64,000 nt of DNA from Ornithodoros turicata. Its lineage: Eukaryota > Arthropoda > Arachnida > Ixodida > Argasidae. The translations under genes were made by a program, and so were the position numbers. The stretch's first letter is position 1; the number at the start of each line of letters is the position of its first letter. The stretch spans positions 88,950,160-89,014,159 of the forward strand of contig NC_088202.1 of assembly GCF_037126465.1 (NCBI RefSeq), read 5' to 3'. This document shows positions 1 through 10,617 of this stretch, in pieces. The notes under the pieces were generated by a model. That model searched no databases, was not told the DNA's origin, and saw nothing but the letters and a program-made list of their open reading frames with translations.

Positions 1-457
1 CCTCTGGTATTTGCAGAAAAGCAGTTACACGCCGAAAAAGTGTTTTTTCTTTTTTCTTTTCAGATGAGGCGATTTTGCGATTTTTTTATCTGGGCACCTG
101 CAAAACCTAGAACCTCAACGATAGAGCAGACAGTACATCAGCACATGAACAATAAGTGTGGAGAAAATTAACTGCATGGCCTTAATAGTTACGAAGATAC
201 GAGGCCTGAAAATTGGGAGGAAAGGCAGTGCTCGAAATGGTCAGTCTTGGACATTATTTTGTAAAAAAAAAAAAAAAAATAGTATAAGATGTTGTCAGTT
301 ATATATATTTATTTTTTAGGCTTCAATATATATTGGAACGAAAAAATCCGAGAGGTCAACGGGACCACCTTGCCTGAAATCACCCTTGGTATAAATCGTC
401 TTCAATCGATTTCTGTTCATGGACTACCTATGCTAGTAACCTCAGGCATATATATAC
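1..457. other. Non-coding, no gene recognised
   Basis: AT-rich sequence with a poly-A run at about 262-279. The small ORF at 289-513 has no recognisable motif. I see no RNA gene or element end before the repeat that starts near 458. Confidence 0.5.
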
Positions 458-737
458 AGGCATATATTCGCTACGAGATCGACCTATACGGGGCGACACT
501 GTCACCATTCTAGTGTGGATAACACGTGGGCCGATGTTCGGATTTGATGGTTCTTTTTTCGTAATTCTTGTGTATATTCGCCGGAAGATCACTTGTGCCG
601 CGATGGTACGATACTATTCGGTTCCCCCTACGGCACTGAACGCGGAATAAACGTGTAAAAGCAGACGACGCGTCCACACTGCGATAGTTCTCTGTTCTCC
701 GCAGCGCGCCGACACCGTTTGATCTCGGAGCGAATAG
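458..737 (-). repeat. Dispersed repeat, inverted copy of 17763-18041
   Basis: About 280 bp whose reverse complement is found again at 17763-18041 with small indels. Shared landmarks include gcatatattcgc, gtggataacacgtgg, ccggaagatcacttg and ctgcgatagttctctg on this strand. Similarity stops abruptly at both ends, as expected for a dispersed element or solo fragment. I cannot assign a superfamily. The two copies bracket the 17-kb BEL/LINE island in opposite orientation. Confidence 0.8.
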
Positions 738-1004
738 CGCACGTTGCTTTCAGCTATTTATACGTCGTATCCAGGGGTTTTCCCAGCACCCCCTAATGCC
801 CCTCAAAAATGTTGCAACACGCCTTCCCCCAACTATACCGGCCAGGAAGGCCAAAAACGCCACAAAAGGAACAGAGATGGACATCCTGGGAATATTCCTG
901 GTTGTAGCCGTGATGTTCCTGTCTCCAATATTCGAAACCGCGCAGCCGTCCACTTTTTGGTTTGACCGTAGCGTTACATTCGCGCAACAATTTCGCGTTT
1001 CTTA

Positions 1005-2284
1005 TGGCGATTTCGGGTGATGCATTTGGGGCGCTTTTTTCTGCCCCGAACCCGAGCGGTAAATTCGGGTGGTGCGGTCCGAGCAAGAGCCGCGTGTTCG
1101 GGTGATGCACTACGGAGCAGTTTGCTCGCCCCAAGAGCACTTTTTTGGCTCTTGCTGCTGGCGATTTCGGGTGATGCACCTGGTAATCCGAGCGAGAGCG
1201 CCCAGGTCCAGTGCACGCTCTACGCGAGAGTCGCTCTGGGGCAGTCATCACCCGAATTTGTCGGACGCTCTACCGCTCTTCTACGAGGGTCGCTGCGCTC
1301 GCTACGCATTGTGCGTTCGTCGTGTTCGTGAACTTCCGGCAGCGTCGTCGGCGTCGTCGCGCACTTTCACCTGATCACAAGCATAGCTTGCGATAAGCAG
1401 GTCACATCATCCTCTTTGTCATTCACATTATCGGTGTCAATTGAACTTTCATCGCTACTACTTTCGTAAAGATCCATGCCGTCAATGGTGAACGCAGCAA
1501 AGAGACAGATGACAAGACATGTGACAGGCAGACAGCCGCAGGAGCAATACGTAGCAGACGACACTCGCGAGGCGCACATATGCGCATGCTCGCCGTCGAG
1601 AGCGGAAGAAGAGAGTTGAGAGCGGTTTTGGCTCGGCCTCTCGCAGCAAGAGCCAAAAAAGTGCTCTTGGGGCGAGCAAACTGCTCCGTAGTGCACCATC
1701 CGAACACGCGGCTCTTGCTCTGACCGCACCACCCGAATTTACCGCTCGGGTTCGGGGCAGAAAAAAGTGCCCCAAATGCATCACCCGAAATCGCCATGCG
1801 AGAGGCCGAGCCAAAACCGCCCTCAAATCTCTTCTTCCGCTCTCGACGGCGAGCATGCGCATATATGCGCCTCGCGAGTGTCGTCTGCTACGTATTGCTC
1901 CTGCGGCTGTCTGCCTGTCACATGTCTTGTCATCTGTCTCTTTGTCGCGTTCACCATTGACGGCATGGATCTTTACGAAAGTAGTAGCCATGAAAGTTCA
2001 AATGACACCGATAATGTGAATGACAAAAAGGATGATGTGACCTGCTTCTCGCAAACTATATGCTTGTGATCAGGTGAAAGTGCGCGACGACGCCAACGAC
2101 GCCGCCGGAAGTTCACGAACACGACGAACGCACAATGCTAGCGAGCGCAGCGACCCTCGTAGAAGAGCGGAAGAGCGTCCGACAAATTCGGGTGATGACT
2201 GCCTCAGAGCGACTCTCGTGTAGAGCGTGCACTGGACCTGGGCGCTCTCGCTCGGATTACCAGGTGCATCACCCGAAATCGCCA
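1005..2284. mobile_element. Harbinger-like MITE with interleaved inverted repeats
   Basis: A 1280-bp element with perfect 20-bp terminal inverted repeats (1005-1024 and 2265-2284, core tttcgggtgatgca) flanked by a 3-bp duplication TTA (1002-1004 and 2285-2287), the target size and sequence favoured by PIF/Harbinger transposons. Inside are three blocks, each present in both orientations, in the order A (1005-1156), B (1155-1395), C (1400-1640), A' (1643-1797), C' (1798-2060), B' (2065-2284). Both C arms carry a start codon opening a short acidic, serine-rich peptide beginning MDLYESSS (plus strand at 1964; minus strand near 1475), which looks like the first exon of an autonomous parent. No transposase is present. 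The superfamily call rests on target duplication and peptide style, so it is moderate. Confidence 0.75.
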
Positions 2285-2287
2285 TTA

Positions 2288-5200
2288 GGTGTATGCACTC
2301 ACCCTGACAAAGGAACGACTGCAGGGGATCTGAACTGGGTTCAAAGTACTACTGCGGAATAAAAATGACGTTTATTTTACTTCGTCTTTTCCTTCAACCT
2401 TGTGCAGAGTCTCGTGCGCAAAATGTAGTTGCCGTTAGTGAACGTCACGTGCTTGCATGGATTTTCGAGAGCACCCGCGAGGCTTGAGTAGGTGACACCA
2501 TTGGCAGCTTGGAAGCTGGCGTCTGTCTTCTAACACTAGCAATAGCACGCTCCGCCAACACCACCTAGTGACAAAGCCATGTTTCGCTTCCCATCAATTC
2601 CTGCTTATATATACGCCGATTCTTCCCAGCGACGGCGCCTATTTGTTCACTTTTGTCTTATCGCAGGGCTACGATTTGTGTATGGCGTTGCACTACCGGT
2701 TAGTCAGTATTAAGTAAGCTGTCAAACGTCATCAATGATGTGGGAGTGCGTCTTCATACTATACGCTTCTTGGTGTGGTAAAGACATTTTTTCAATGCTC
2801 TCTGCCTCCTGATACGCATGGTCAAAATCGTTAACAACCACTCCGTGTAATGGGAATCGCGAGGACGAACGCAACACCGGCAACTGCGCATATTGCAATC
2901 ACATAACTCATGCATGGCAAAACAACACATCAAGAGGAAGGTCCAAGCACGAAAAGGGCATTTTACGCGAAGAAGTTTAAGAATCGCTGTGGCTGGCAAG
3001 TCGACCGTGGTGCGGAGTTCTGGGGAATTCTACAAGCTGAAAATAATATGATTGATGGGACACTCTCGTCAATTACTTTACTGCTTGCAGCATCTGCTTA
3101 TCTCTTCGAATTCTGCAATGGTTATAGAGTGGCTTTCGTAGGGCCTCCGGAGAGACATGAGTCGGAGCAAATCGAGGGTGAAAGCGCAATTGACGATAGT
3201 TTATTTAGGCCCTCGCACGGGGAAGGTGATGTCACTGTTTGCATCTTCGTGCTGAATACGCAGAAAGACCAGGGGCACGAAGCTGTAGTAGAAATCTATT
3301 GTAGCTGAAAACTCACGTGACCTCCGGAGCTGGACCAATGACTGAGGACTAGCCACCCTATTTATTTTTTATTTTTTGATTATGTCGCGAATGACGTAAA
3401 TGACGTGTCGTCCGTTTCTCTCTCACTACTTTCCTCCTCTCTGCTCTGCTTCCCGTCTTCTTTTGTTGTTCCTTTTTTTATTCCACTCACTGTTTTTTGG
3501 TTCGCGTTTGTCGGAATGCAGTGGGAGTTACAGGAATACGACGGAGCCTTGGTTGTTTTTCTCACATGAAGTATTTTATTGTGCGACATATTGTTATGCA
3601 AGCAAGACGTACACAGCATGACTGCGGTAACGAAAACAACATGACATGAATATTGCTCCGGAATTTGCTTGAAGAAGCTTGATAATGTCGGACAGCCTCT
3701 GGCAAGGGCTGCTAGTGGGGACTGGAGCTCAGTGGCTGCAAGATGAAAAAAATTGGTATCAGATACACAGCTATGCATGTGAAAGTTGCAATGTAAACAG
3801 GAAGAATAAAGGTGCTATTGAACGCGAAAAATAAGAAGGTGGTAGCTAGGCATTCCCAGCTTTCGTGGACGGCGACGCCTTGCCCCCTCTCGCGACCATT
3901 GAGTGAAACTTGCCGCCAAGACAATAGAAAAGTGCTGTAGCAGCTGTTCTATCCAAGGTATCGTAATATTCCCGATGATACACGTTCAGACATCTATTCT
4001 AAGCTTATACCAAGAAAAATATCGTTATACATGAAATACATTTGGTTCCCCAGACATCCCGCTTTTCGGACCGTGAGTACATGGGAGGTATGGGGATTTT
4101 CACGCAGGAAACGATTTCATCGCTTAATATCTCTGGCAATGTATGATGCACTGTAATATCCCCGTGGGTCTCCGTTCTAGGGTACCACTAGATTCAACAT
4201 TTATAAGAAGTTTCACAGTCACTCAATCGTCTGCGGTTCCCCTGCACGGCAAACTTGGCCCAAATGCCAAAATTCGGAAACAGTCAAACTGGCTTCTCCG
4301 CGTTGCAGCGGTGTGTAGCAGGGAAGTTACCTTTATTCGTCAGTGGAAGTTTTCTCTGCTTATTTAGATTTAGTAACTGCTTTTGACCTCATTTCTTGAG
4401 TTAGATATAATTTTGAGAGCATGGTTGGTACATTATGCGCCCGCGGGTGGAACAGGAGTTTTGAGGCGTTATCTCTTGTCATATTAATTATTAAGATGTC
4501 GCTGTTCGAAGAATTCGTTTGTGTTAACGTATTTGAGAAAATTTTAGCAGTATACTTTATCAGCAATTACCGTTCGGTTTTAAGAATATCTGACAACACA
4601 ACAGTGCATGTTCACGTAATTATATTGCACACACTGATAATAACTTCCCAAAGCATTCCCAGAAGTGCGGGACACAGCTTCTTAAAGTTGGCTTGACCGG
4701 CGTACTCGCTGCCCTCCATTGAAGCAATGCATCCCATCTGGTTTTGTGAGAATATCTGTGAGAAAAGCTCCCCACTCACCGCCCAGCGAAGCCGAAACCG
4801 ATGGGCTGTGGCAAGCGAGATTTACCGCGTAAGTTGACAACCATGGTTTGTAAGTCCCAGCCTTTCCAGAGAGATGTCGCAGGCAAATACCGAAAGAAGA
4901 CGCTTTCTGCTACAGCTGTTTCTGTACTTTCCGTTGTGTTCTTTTTTTTTCTGTCATGAACTTTCTGTGAATTACGCCGTTCATTTTCATCATTCATTTT
5001 TTTAATGTAGTGTATTGGAACTTGCCGTCAGTCACTGTAACCGAGGCGTCAGTCTGCGAACTTTTTTCCTTTTCAACCGTATTTATCTTCATCGTGTTTT
5101 TTATTATTATTATTTTTTTAGACAAAATGCGAATCGTAGATACCAAAGCACGTAAACTAGCGAACTGAAAGTTCCTAAGCTCAATCCACATAGCAAACAG

Positions 5201-5484
5201 TGCGCTTTGTGCCTTTCGCTCTCCACAAAATCTGCCTTGCACTTTTGGTTTCGATAAAGAAAGTTGGATTAGCTTGTCAATATTATCAGCATATTTACTA
5301 GAATTACGATGAATTAAATACGTAACGGCAGATTACGGCAAAGGTTCACACTCAGAAGACTCCCTACCGCATTTTTCCGGCTTATATTTTGGAGTGGTAA
5401 TCAGGGCGTGTTGCTCGGCCATCTCAGAATCACAACTGTTCTTATTCCTATCTTGTGCTTGTATCTTGTTCGTGAAAGGTCTCT
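2288..5484. other. Unassigned intergenic sequence
   Basis: About 3.2 kb without a recognisable gene. The longest ORFs (2910-3308 plus and 3380-3778 minus, 132 codons each) show no domain motif, splice context or codon pattern that would support them. A poly-T/CT-rich tract lies near 3360-3500. Short AT-rich stretches occur around 5090-5130. Confidence 0.4.
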
Positions 5485-5722
5485 ATTCGATGTCCGCACC
5501 CTCTCAGTTAATCCGCGCATAGTTTGTCGGTCGTTGCCACCAGTGATCCATTGTAATGCAATGGCGGAGTCCGTCCAAAACCAAGCCATGTAGCTGGAAA
5601 ACTCTGGAATCTGCCTGACGTAGTCCCAGAGCCTGGCTGCGAGTAAACAAAGCAAGCAACTTCAGTCGAGGCAGCGACACAGGCTTGACGGGAGCGACGC
5701 GGCATTTGCTCATCAGGAGACG
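5485..5722 (-). pseudogene. BEL/Pao RNase H segment (distal part)
   Basis: Minus-strand frames here read the Pao RNase H region: LLMSKCRVAPVKPVSLPRLK, then the continuation containing FWTDSAIALQWITGGN. They lie in two adjacent frames, so there is at least one frameshift, and the sequence decays into non-homologous codons below about 5500. The upstream half of the same domain is at 7033-7333, on the other side of an inserted transposon. When the insert and one TA are ignored, the codons on both sides join in frame (GQYSVRLLMSK), which identifies the exact insertion point. Confidence 0.75.
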
Positions 5723-5724
5723 TA

Positions 5725-7030
5725 CACTCTAAATCGTTTCACACCTTTAAAGGTGTAAAATAGGTGTATTAACAAAGATCACACCCCTTTCACACCCTAC
5801 AACTTTGTTTTGGAAGTTCCTAAGGGTGTAACAATGGTGTACTACACCCTCAGGTGAAATATGGTCATTAGTGTGTCGCCTGGGTGTATAAAGGGAGTAT
5901 GTTTATTTTTGATCACATGAACAAAAGTAAACATATACAACAACAGGGAACGGGAAATTACATTACAAAAGTGCATGGCGTGGATTTAAAACACGTCTAC
6001 CATCAGATGATATATGCAGATTTAGAAGATCTGTTGAGAAAGTGCTTAAATTTCTTAGAACACGTTGCTCCACATTTCAAGACAGAACAAATACATGACA
6101 GTGCTCATCAGATACTCAACTGCAGTTAATGTTTGTATGAGAAAAGTGGTATCAGAGTTAATAACATATATGCCTGCAATCTCAACGAACACGGGTAAGT
6201 CCTCCTCGGAAGGTTCTTTTGCAACAACACAGCCATCAGCAAATACGTTATCATTACCAACTGCACTTTTCACATAGACTATAGATTCTGCGTGAATATC
6301 ACGGTCATGAATGTAACTCTGAATTGCTTCTGGGGCATGTTGAAGTAATATCTCCTTGGAACCATCAGTAGATGTGGCATTTCTGATGAAGGGTTGCGAC
6401 CACACATACATTTGATAAAAAGTATATCTTCTTGCTAATGAAAGGGTTACGTTCTTAAAATTTCGAGTTTTTCTAGCAACATCTTTAAAATGCTAGTGTT
6501 TCCCTTCGAAACGCATACACCATAGAGCTAGCAGAGGACCAAACATCCTGATGAGTCGCGGTTAATGAACAATGTAATGCATTTTACAGGGGTTAGATAT
6601 TTGTGGGTACCACACTGCAAATCCTTGAATAAATGAATAAATGCAACGTTCTAAGTAATTAACATGCACATGGGGGAGGTGCCTGCTCATGAGGTCTACA
6701 ATTTCACGAAAGACTATATTTAGCTGCCATGCTTCATTGCCATACACAGCTGCCATGCGATACATGATTGTCTGTTTGTCGGCTGTGCATGTTAACACAC
6801 ATTTAATCACCTTGACGTGCATACATATATGGACCTCAATGTGATTACATGCAATATGCTGGTAATTGTGAATACACAGTTACCAGCATATTGCCACGAA
6901 CCCAGCAGTTTTATTCAGCGTTACAGCCTTTACACCCTAATTACCATGAGGGTGTTAAAATACACCTTAAAAGGTGTGCGCCATGAACATTTTGATTTAC
7001 ACCCTTTAAGGTGTAAAATGATTTAGAGTG
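5725..7030 (-). mobile_element. TA-flanked CACTCT-end DNA transposon inside BEL
   Basis: A 1306-bp element. Its ends are inverted: CACTCTAAATCG at 5725 and GATTTAGAGTG ending at 7030, each followed inward by copies of a ggtgtaaa motif and its complement (ACACCTTTAAAGGTGT). A TA dinucleotide flanks both ends (5723-5724, 7031-7032), and the BEL reading frame is restored if the element plus one TA is removed. It carries a decayed minus-strand ORF (6055-6822). The same CACTCT terminus with TA target occurs at 28556-28818 and 57945. I cannot name the superfamily with confidence; TA targeting resembles Tc1/mariner, but the ORF does not. Confidence 0.85.
6055..6822 (-). pseudogene. Decayed transposon ORF, uncharacterised family
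   Basis: Minus-strand remnant running from about 6822 downward. One frame reads YRMAAVYGNEAWQLNIVFRE, then IVDLMSRHLPHVHVNY, then HYIVH-stop-PRLIRMFGPLLALWCMRFEGKH-stop-HFKDVARKTRNFKNV (motifs given in pieces); both internal stops fall in an otherwise continuous frame. The block with HYPR-like, WCMRFEGKH and FKDVARKT-type residues resembles the C-terminal part of large uncharacterised, transposon-associated proteins seen in many animals; I know no function for it. A second piece (6055-6411, minus) follows in another frame. The ORF lies inside the terminal inverted repeats and is the only protein-coding trace in the element. I am fairly sure it is transposon coding sequence and unsure of family. 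Confidence 0.6.
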
Positions 7031-7032
7031 TA

Positions 7033-8113
7033 CGGAGTACTGGCCATTGGAAAGCGCATATCGAACATACACGACCGTACCATATGCCTGCGGACTTGCG
7101 TCGCAGAACATGTGCAACTCGACGTTCGCTCCTTCTTCACTTTGAACTGGAACGACGCAACGTGGAACCCTGACTGATGAGAGAAGGCCTAGTTCCGAAG
7201 TCCACGCTGTCCACTGATCTTTTGTTTCTCTCTCTTGCGGGTCATCCCGGCCCTCGTGCAGTTTCCGTAGGTTCTGGAAGAGCAGTTTTGCCCTTAAAGC
7301 AAATGGGGCGATAAGTCCCAGCGGATCATAGATTCATGCGAAGGCCTGTAGCACTGTCCGTTTCATAGCCAACTGCGTCGCAACGTACGGGGACACATTC
7401 TGAGTGCTTACGACGACGCTGTCAGCGTCGCGATCCCACACTAGACCGAGAACCTTGCAAGTAGTCGTGCTCCCGGTGACGTTGTCGATCGAGACCCCGT
7501 CCGCGTAAAACCGTTCGTTGAGAACAGATGAGCTGGAGCACCACTTCCTGAGCTCCATGCTGGCGTCTGCAAGGATTGCACTCGCCGTTCTGTAGATGTC
7601 CAGTGCTTCGGCCTGAGAGTGAGCCCCGATGACTAAGTCGACGACGTAAAAAGATTTCTGCAGCCCAGCAGCGATGTTCGGGTATGTTTTCTTCCACTCC
7701 TCTAGGTGCTGCTGCAACGTAGCCGCAAGCAATAATGGGCTAGAAGACGCCCCGAAAGGCACTCTCGTCATTTGCCACTCGCAGATGCTGGGAGTAGGCA
7801 GTCCCTCCGTGGGTAACTGGTTAAACCAGAAAAAGCGCAGAAGATCCCGCTAGTCCGGCCTGATGCAGAGCTGCAGGAACGCTTTACGTACGTCGGCGGT
7901 GAGGACTATTGGGCTGCATCTGAACTGCAACAACTCTGCCCCGAGCTTCACTCCTTTGTCCAGTACATCGTTGAGCCCCAGCTCAACGATGCTCCCCAGC
8001 TCATGAGAAGACGCATCGAATACGACCCGAACTTTCGTGGTGACGGCTTCTCGACGTACGACTGCGTGATGTGGAAGATAGTATACCATCTTTGAATCGT
8101 CGTTCGCTGGCAC
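7033..8113 (-). pseudogene. BEL/Pao reverse transcriptase and start of RNase H
   Basis: Minus strand. It starts at 8113 with the conserved Pao RT block (VRVVFDASS, then VLTADVRKAFLQLCIRP); a stop follows near 7850, then MTRVPFGASSSPLLLAATL and the catalytic box region. The catalytic box reads YVVD instead of the usual YVDD, so an essential aspartate is lost. Downstream, past a stop near 7335, come IYDPLGLIAPFALRAKLLFQ and the early RNase H stretch with LHMFCDASPQAYGTVVYV. The order and motifs are those of the Pao polyprotein. With the YVVD change and several stops, no active enzyme can be made. The coding sequence stops at the transposon end at 7030. Confidence 0.85.
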
Positions 8114-9229
8114 TTCCTCTGCATGACCTTCCTTCGGTCAGGTACTCCCTGATGACGCTGTCATACTCCTGAAGTACTTCGAGTTTGGTCAGGAAGCGTT
8201 GTAGCTGACGCATTCGCCGCGTTTCGGCAACTGTCCGATTCGTGCTTGGCAAGTGGCCTTGAGACTTTAGCATGATGGGCACGACATAACGCCCTTTGAC
8301 CTTGTAGACAGCGTCACGGAACTGCACCACCGCCGTTGGCTCTTCTCTGGGCGGTTCCCCAGGGTCTGAACTACCAATTGCGTCGCGCCTCCACATTTCG
8401 GAAGGGACGCAAGCCGCATGCGCTGTACACCACCCCTCAGAACATGCAAGAAAGAGAGCAGTGGTGTGACCGTTGGCAGACAGAGGATGGGTAATCCGGG
8501 AGCATGCGCCTTGCACCGTCCAACCGAATACAGTTTCTACCGCGCACATATGGTCGCTGGGATGGTCGACGCAACCTGTCACGATGGTCCAGTACAGGTC
8601 CGAGCCAATCAGTACGCTGATCACATAATCCAAACGTCCGCTAAGCAACGGCTCATGAGCGAGCTGCATCTCTTTCTTGTTGAGACTGGATCTTAACTCC
8701 GGAGTAATGTCTGCGCTCCTCACGGTGCAGACCTCTGGAACTTCTAGCGCGTCAGGCGCAACAGACTTGTCGCCGAACAGGCTGCGAAGCTCTACCCTCA
8801 CCTTGCGGCAATGATAGCGCTGAGGGCGTGTCGAATTCCCAAAGGTGAATACGGTTAGATCTTCATCGTCGATGCAGGGAAGGCCAAGCTTCAGCGAGAT
8901 GTCCCTTTGTATGAAGGTTCGCTGACTCCCAGTATCGAAGAGTACACGCACCTTTATGCGCTCGCTACCGCTGCCGAAACCGTTGCTGTCTGAAGTAGCG
9001 TTGGTGATGGCGAGTCGCTACTATCCGGGGCTGATGTGACGGGTTGCTCGTCGGCAGCCGAGGCGCTGAGCACACTTCCAGGAGTGGGACCCTGGTCCGT
9101 AGCGGCGTCATCGTTTCTCTTCCAGGGATCACATAACACAGAGAGGTGACGTCTTGAACAGTGACGACACCTCAACCAAATAGCACTGCGACAGCTGCGA
9201 GCGAAGTGGCCGTGCTTGCCGCACTTCAA
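8001..9229 (-). pseudogene. BEL/Pao zinc knuckle and aspartic protease region
   Basis: Minus strand. At 9229 downward a CCHC-type knuckle appears (KCGKHGHFARSC) followed by a second cysteine/histidine cluster (CRHCSRRHLSVLC). After a serine/proline/threonine-rich linker, the frame at 8951 opens with RVLFDTGSQRTFIQ, the DTG-type active site of a retroviral-like aspartic protease, and continues through the long Pao-specific domain (VLIGSDLYWTIVTG; VETVFGWTVQGAC). The 316-codon ORF runs out of frame near 8150, where RT begins in another frame. Nucleic-acid binding and polyprotein cleavage are the family roles. It sits directly between gag (above) and RT (below) of the same element. Confidence 0.85.
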
Positions 9230-9349
9230 ACAGCAGTTCTTGGCTGTCTGTCTGAACAGGGTGACTTGCCAAGTTGCAGAGCGGACAAGAGGGACGAGGA
9301 TGCGATGAAGATGCGGCCAAAGCCAGTGCTGTCGGTAAGGTGGACGACG

Positions 9350-10447
9350 CTACGGGAGCTTGGGAGAAACGATCCATAGTACCAATAACTGTCGAAGCAA
9401 GCCTTGGACGACCCGCACGTGTTTCCTCCCTGCTTTTAACTTGTACTTGTAAGAATTGCATAATGTTCTTAACCTGCGCCGCTCGGGACGCCGCAGGTTC
9501 ACGGGACGCAGCAGCATCAGTAGCCGCTCGTGACGCCGCAGGTTCAGTAGCCGAACGTCCTCCTTCATGCGTTGACGGTACAGCACGGCTATATCCTCCG
9601 GCAACGATCGCATCAGCACCCTATGCAGCACAACAGCATACTCTGCGGAGGACACCCCAAGGGTTTCGAGGCAACTGGTACGGAAGAGAACCTGCTCGTA
9701 GAGCTCGCGGAGTCGGGCCAGCTGTGAAGAGTTCTGGATCGGCGTAATTGCAAGCAGACTGTCGATGTGCTCATCTACATGCGCGTCCGTACGACCGAAG
9801 CGCTGGGTTAGGACATTGACTGCAGTCGCGTAGTTGTTCTCGGTAAGCCTGATCGCTTGTCCGGTCAAGTAGGATCGTAGGTACTTGAACTTTTCGATTG
9901 CGGGTAGGTCAGGATTCGTATGGATTGTGGCTTCAAAGTGCTCCCAAAATTCGTGCCACTCACGGAGGTCTCCGGAGAAGACGGGCACCTGCAACTTCGG
10001 AAGGGCAACCCGTTTCGTCGAGGGTCGTGGGACCATCCCAAGCGCAGGATTATCGTGAACAGTCGGAGCGGTCGGAGCCGCGCCACTCATAACGTATTCG
10101 GTACGATCCCCTGGTGAGTCTTGAAGCGTAACGGTGGCGGCGGCCTGTGCGAGGGTGGCGTCGGAACGGGAGCGCGTGCGAAGTCGAATCCTGCTGATGC
10201 AGCTAAGAATCCTTTCGTGGTAATCCAAGGCGGTACTGACCTCCTCTTCGTAACTGTCGTCGTCGACGAGGTCCACAATCTTTTCGTTTAAGCCCGCAAG
10301 CGTCACGTCTTTGTCCAAAAGGTCATCGAGGGCCACCTGCAACTCGTCGGTAGACGGTATCTCTTGCTTCAGGAGGTCGGCTACAGATGACAGCCGTCGA
10401 GTCGTTGCGCCGCGGATTACAGACCGGTTCTTACGCAGCTTGTCCAT
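9350..10447 (-). CDS. BEL/Pao gag
   Basis: A 365-codon minus-strand ORF starting 48 bases inside the LTR, after the primer-binding leader. The N-terminal half is helical and acidic (ELQVALDDLLDKDVTLAGLN), followed by the Pao gag core (LPKLQVPVFSGDLREWHEFW; IEKFKYLRSYLTGQA; YATAVNVLTQRFGR). In the family this forms the particle shell. The last part (roughly 9540-9350) is arginine-rich in this frame, while another frame gives alanine-rich repeats and a better match into the zinc-knuckle region, so a frameshift probably lies near 9540. A short direct repeat (gacgccgcaggttca) at 9489 and 9530 sits at that point. Confidence 0.85.
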   Translation of the reverse strand: MDKLRKNRSVIRGATTRRLSSVADLLKQEIPSTDELQVALDDLLDKDVTLAGLNEKIVDLVDDDSYEEEVSTALDYHERILSCISRIRLRTRSRSDATLAQAAATVTLQDSPGDRTEYVMSGAAPTAPTVHDNPALGMVPRPSTKRVALPKLQVPVFSGDLREWHEFWEHFEATIHTNPDLPAIEKFKYLRSYLTGQAIRLTENNYATAVNVLTQRFGRTDAHVDEHIDSLLAITPIQNSSQLARLRELYEQVLFRTSCLETLGVSSAEYAVVLHRVLMRSLPEDIAVLYRQRMKEDVRLLNLRRHERLLMLLRPVNLRRPERRRLRTLCNSYKYKLKAGRKHVRVVQGLLRQLLVLWIVSPKLP

Positions 10448-10494
10448 CCCAGTTGCCGAGGCCAGTTTTACTCCCGGGTTTCGGCACCAAATTA

Positions 10495-10617
10495 TGTTGA
10501 GTAAGAAGAACTAGCCTCCGTCCAGGTTGAGAAGCAGACATCGAAATGCATCGTTTATTGCTCAGTGCGAGCTCCCCCTTCCCCCGTCTTCCTCCTCCAG
10601 TGAGCCGATCTTCAACA
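10495..10617 (-). repeat. BEL 5' LTR (123 bp)
   Basis: On the minus strand it runs TGTTGAAGATC ... TACTCAACA, with the TG...CA ends and a 6-bp inverted terminal match (TGTTGA/TCAACA). It contains an AATAAA signal (minus, near 10562) and is followed immediately by the BEL primer-binding leader. It is unusually short for a BEL LTR. No second copy was found in the window, because the element is truncated at its 3' side. Confidence 0.7.

Larger units (their letters stand above)
5485..10617 (-). mobile_element. BEL/Pao LTR retrotransposon, 3'-truncated, interrupted
   Basis: Reading from high to low coordinates: a 5' LTR (10495-10617), a leader with the BEL-type sequence tggtgccgaaacccggga just inside it, gag (10447 down), a zinc-knuckle/aspartic protease region, reverse transcriptase and RNase H. 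The element is cut short within RNase H near 5.5 kb; no integrase or 3' LTR is visible below it. Several frameshifts and stops make it dead. It is split at a TA by the DNA transposon at 5725-7030. Its 5' LTR abuts the gag of a second BEL element (10618-12110), which suggests this copy inserted into that one. Confidence 0.85.

Noticed and set aside
793..1251. 152-codon minus ORF and its overlapping ORFs
   Set aside because: They run across the Harbinger-type MITE boundary and its repeats; compositional frames only.
2910..3308. 132-codon plus ORF
   Set aside because: No motif, no splice context and no homology I can recall; length is within chance for a 64-kb window.
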